NCBI GenBank assembly: GCA_027619675.1
Contig: JAQCHG010000161.1
Coordinates: 1 to 5,496 of the forward strand
Direction: 5' to 3'
From: Cyanobacteriota bacterium
GTDB lineage: Bacteria > Cyanobacteriota > Cyanobacteriia > Phormidesmidales > Phormidesmidaceae
DNA: 5,496 bases
The position numbers and the translations under genes were made by a program. Shown here one piece after another: positions 5,218-5,496 of the stretch (position 1 is its first letter; the number at the start of each line of letters is the position of its first letter). Under the pieces are notes generated by a model. The model was not told the DNA's origin. It saw only the letters and a program-made list of their open reading frames with translations, and ran no database searches.

Positions 5218-5496
5218 CTAGGTGAGGGCACCGCCACAACTAGATCCACTCCCCGCCGTACAGCCAAAACAATAGGGCCGGGTCTGGACGTGATCCATCA
5301 CATTCAAACGGTCCGCCGCCAGCAGGGTGTCCAGGGTGACGGGGGTTCCCGCTGGGGTCATGGCCGGGACCCCGGCCATTTGGTTAAAGTCGCAGTCATA
5401 AATGCGGCCTTCATAGTCCACCGACAGTTCATTCCGGCACATCAGGGCGGGGACCGTGGTGGGGTTGTGGTGGCTGGCCAAAAACTGGGTGTAGGG
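5218..5496 (-). CDS. arsS: Arsenosugar biosynthesis radical SAM protein ArsS, C-terminal part (start outside window)
   Basis: The frame is open to the right edge (PYTQFLASHHNPTT...), so only the last 92 residues are visible. They match the C-terminal Cys-rich domain (DUF3641 type) of ArsS: LMCRNELSVDYEGRIYDCDF followed by NQMAGVPA, then the terminal signature YCFGCTAGSGSSCGGALT. ArsS is a radical SAM enzyme proposed to attach the 5'-deoxyadenosyl group to dimethylarsenic compounds in arsenosugar synthesis, after ArsM methylation. The N-terminal radical SAM core with its CxxxCxxC motif must lie beyond 5496. The visible cysteines (in MCRN, YDCDF, CFGC and SSCGG) probably bind an extra metal or Fe-S centre. 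Some family members are selenoproteins; no UGA is read through here. The stop is TAG at 5218-5220. The TVP38 gene follows on the same strand after 69 bases. Confidence 0.9.
   Translation of the reverse strand, partial: PYTQFLASHHNPTTVPALMCRNELSVDYEGRIYDCDFNQMAGVPAMTPAGTPVTLDTLLAADRLNVMDHVQTRPYCFGCTAGSGSSCGGALT

Noticed and set aside
4345..5221. Plus-strand ORFs opposite the TVP38 gene (118 and 146 codons)
   Set aside because: Low-complexity glycine-, alanine- and threonine-rich antisense shadows of a clearly coding membrane protein gene in GC-rich DNA.
1..5496. CRISPR array, tRNA, rRNA or riboswitch
   Set aside because: No regularly spaced direct repeats, no cloverleaf with a recognisable T-arm, and no known riboswitch core were seen by eye on either strand.

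Overview
The window looks like a cyanobacterial chromosome fragment. Three GCGATCGC octamers (HIP1, the repeat over-represented in cyanobacteria) lie at 1108, 4234 and 4922. The gene families also fit: a cyanobacterial-style NTPase/TPR pair, an ISKra4-type insertion sequence with two frameshift-linked ORFs, a small type I signal peptidase, a TVP38/TMEM64 membrane protein and an ArsS-type radical SAM protein. The genus cannot be told from the sequence.

Left block (1-1339, minus strand): two genes joined by an ATGA stop/start overlap. The upstream one (799-1347) keeps only the C-terminal part of a P-loop ATPase (sensor-2-like and winged-helix-like regions). Its Walker A and B part is gone, because an insertion sequence ends inside it. 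The downstream one (2-802) has an NTPase-like domain without a recognisable Walker A, a proline-rich linker and a single TPR-like unit, then stops almost at the window edge.

Insertion sequence (1340-2561): 1222 bp with 21-bp terminal inverted repeats (20/21 identical). It encodes a DDE transposase split over two frames. The slippery heptamer TTTTTTA (1601-1607) would allow a -1 shift to give a protein of about 364 residues with intact D, D and E. There is no target-site duplication, and the right flank is not the missing part of the ATPase gene, so the locus was rearranged during or after insertion.

Middle block (2562-3463), visibly more AT-rich: an 81-residue orphan ORF abutting the IS end, a stretch with no convincing gene, a perfect 33-bp inverted repeat with a 12-nt loop (3058-3135), and a 52-codon minus-strand gene for a two-helix membrane peptide (3146-3304). 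This resembles an accessory or degrading region.

Right block (3464-5496, minus strand), GC-rich and apparently intact: the 3' end of arsS (arsenosugar biosynthesis), then 69 bp on a TVP38/TMEM64 family membrane protein, then after about 280 non-coding bases the type I signal peptidase lepB. arsS and the TVP38 gene are close enough to be cotranscribed. lepB is a housekeeping gene for release of exported proteins and probably has its own promoter.
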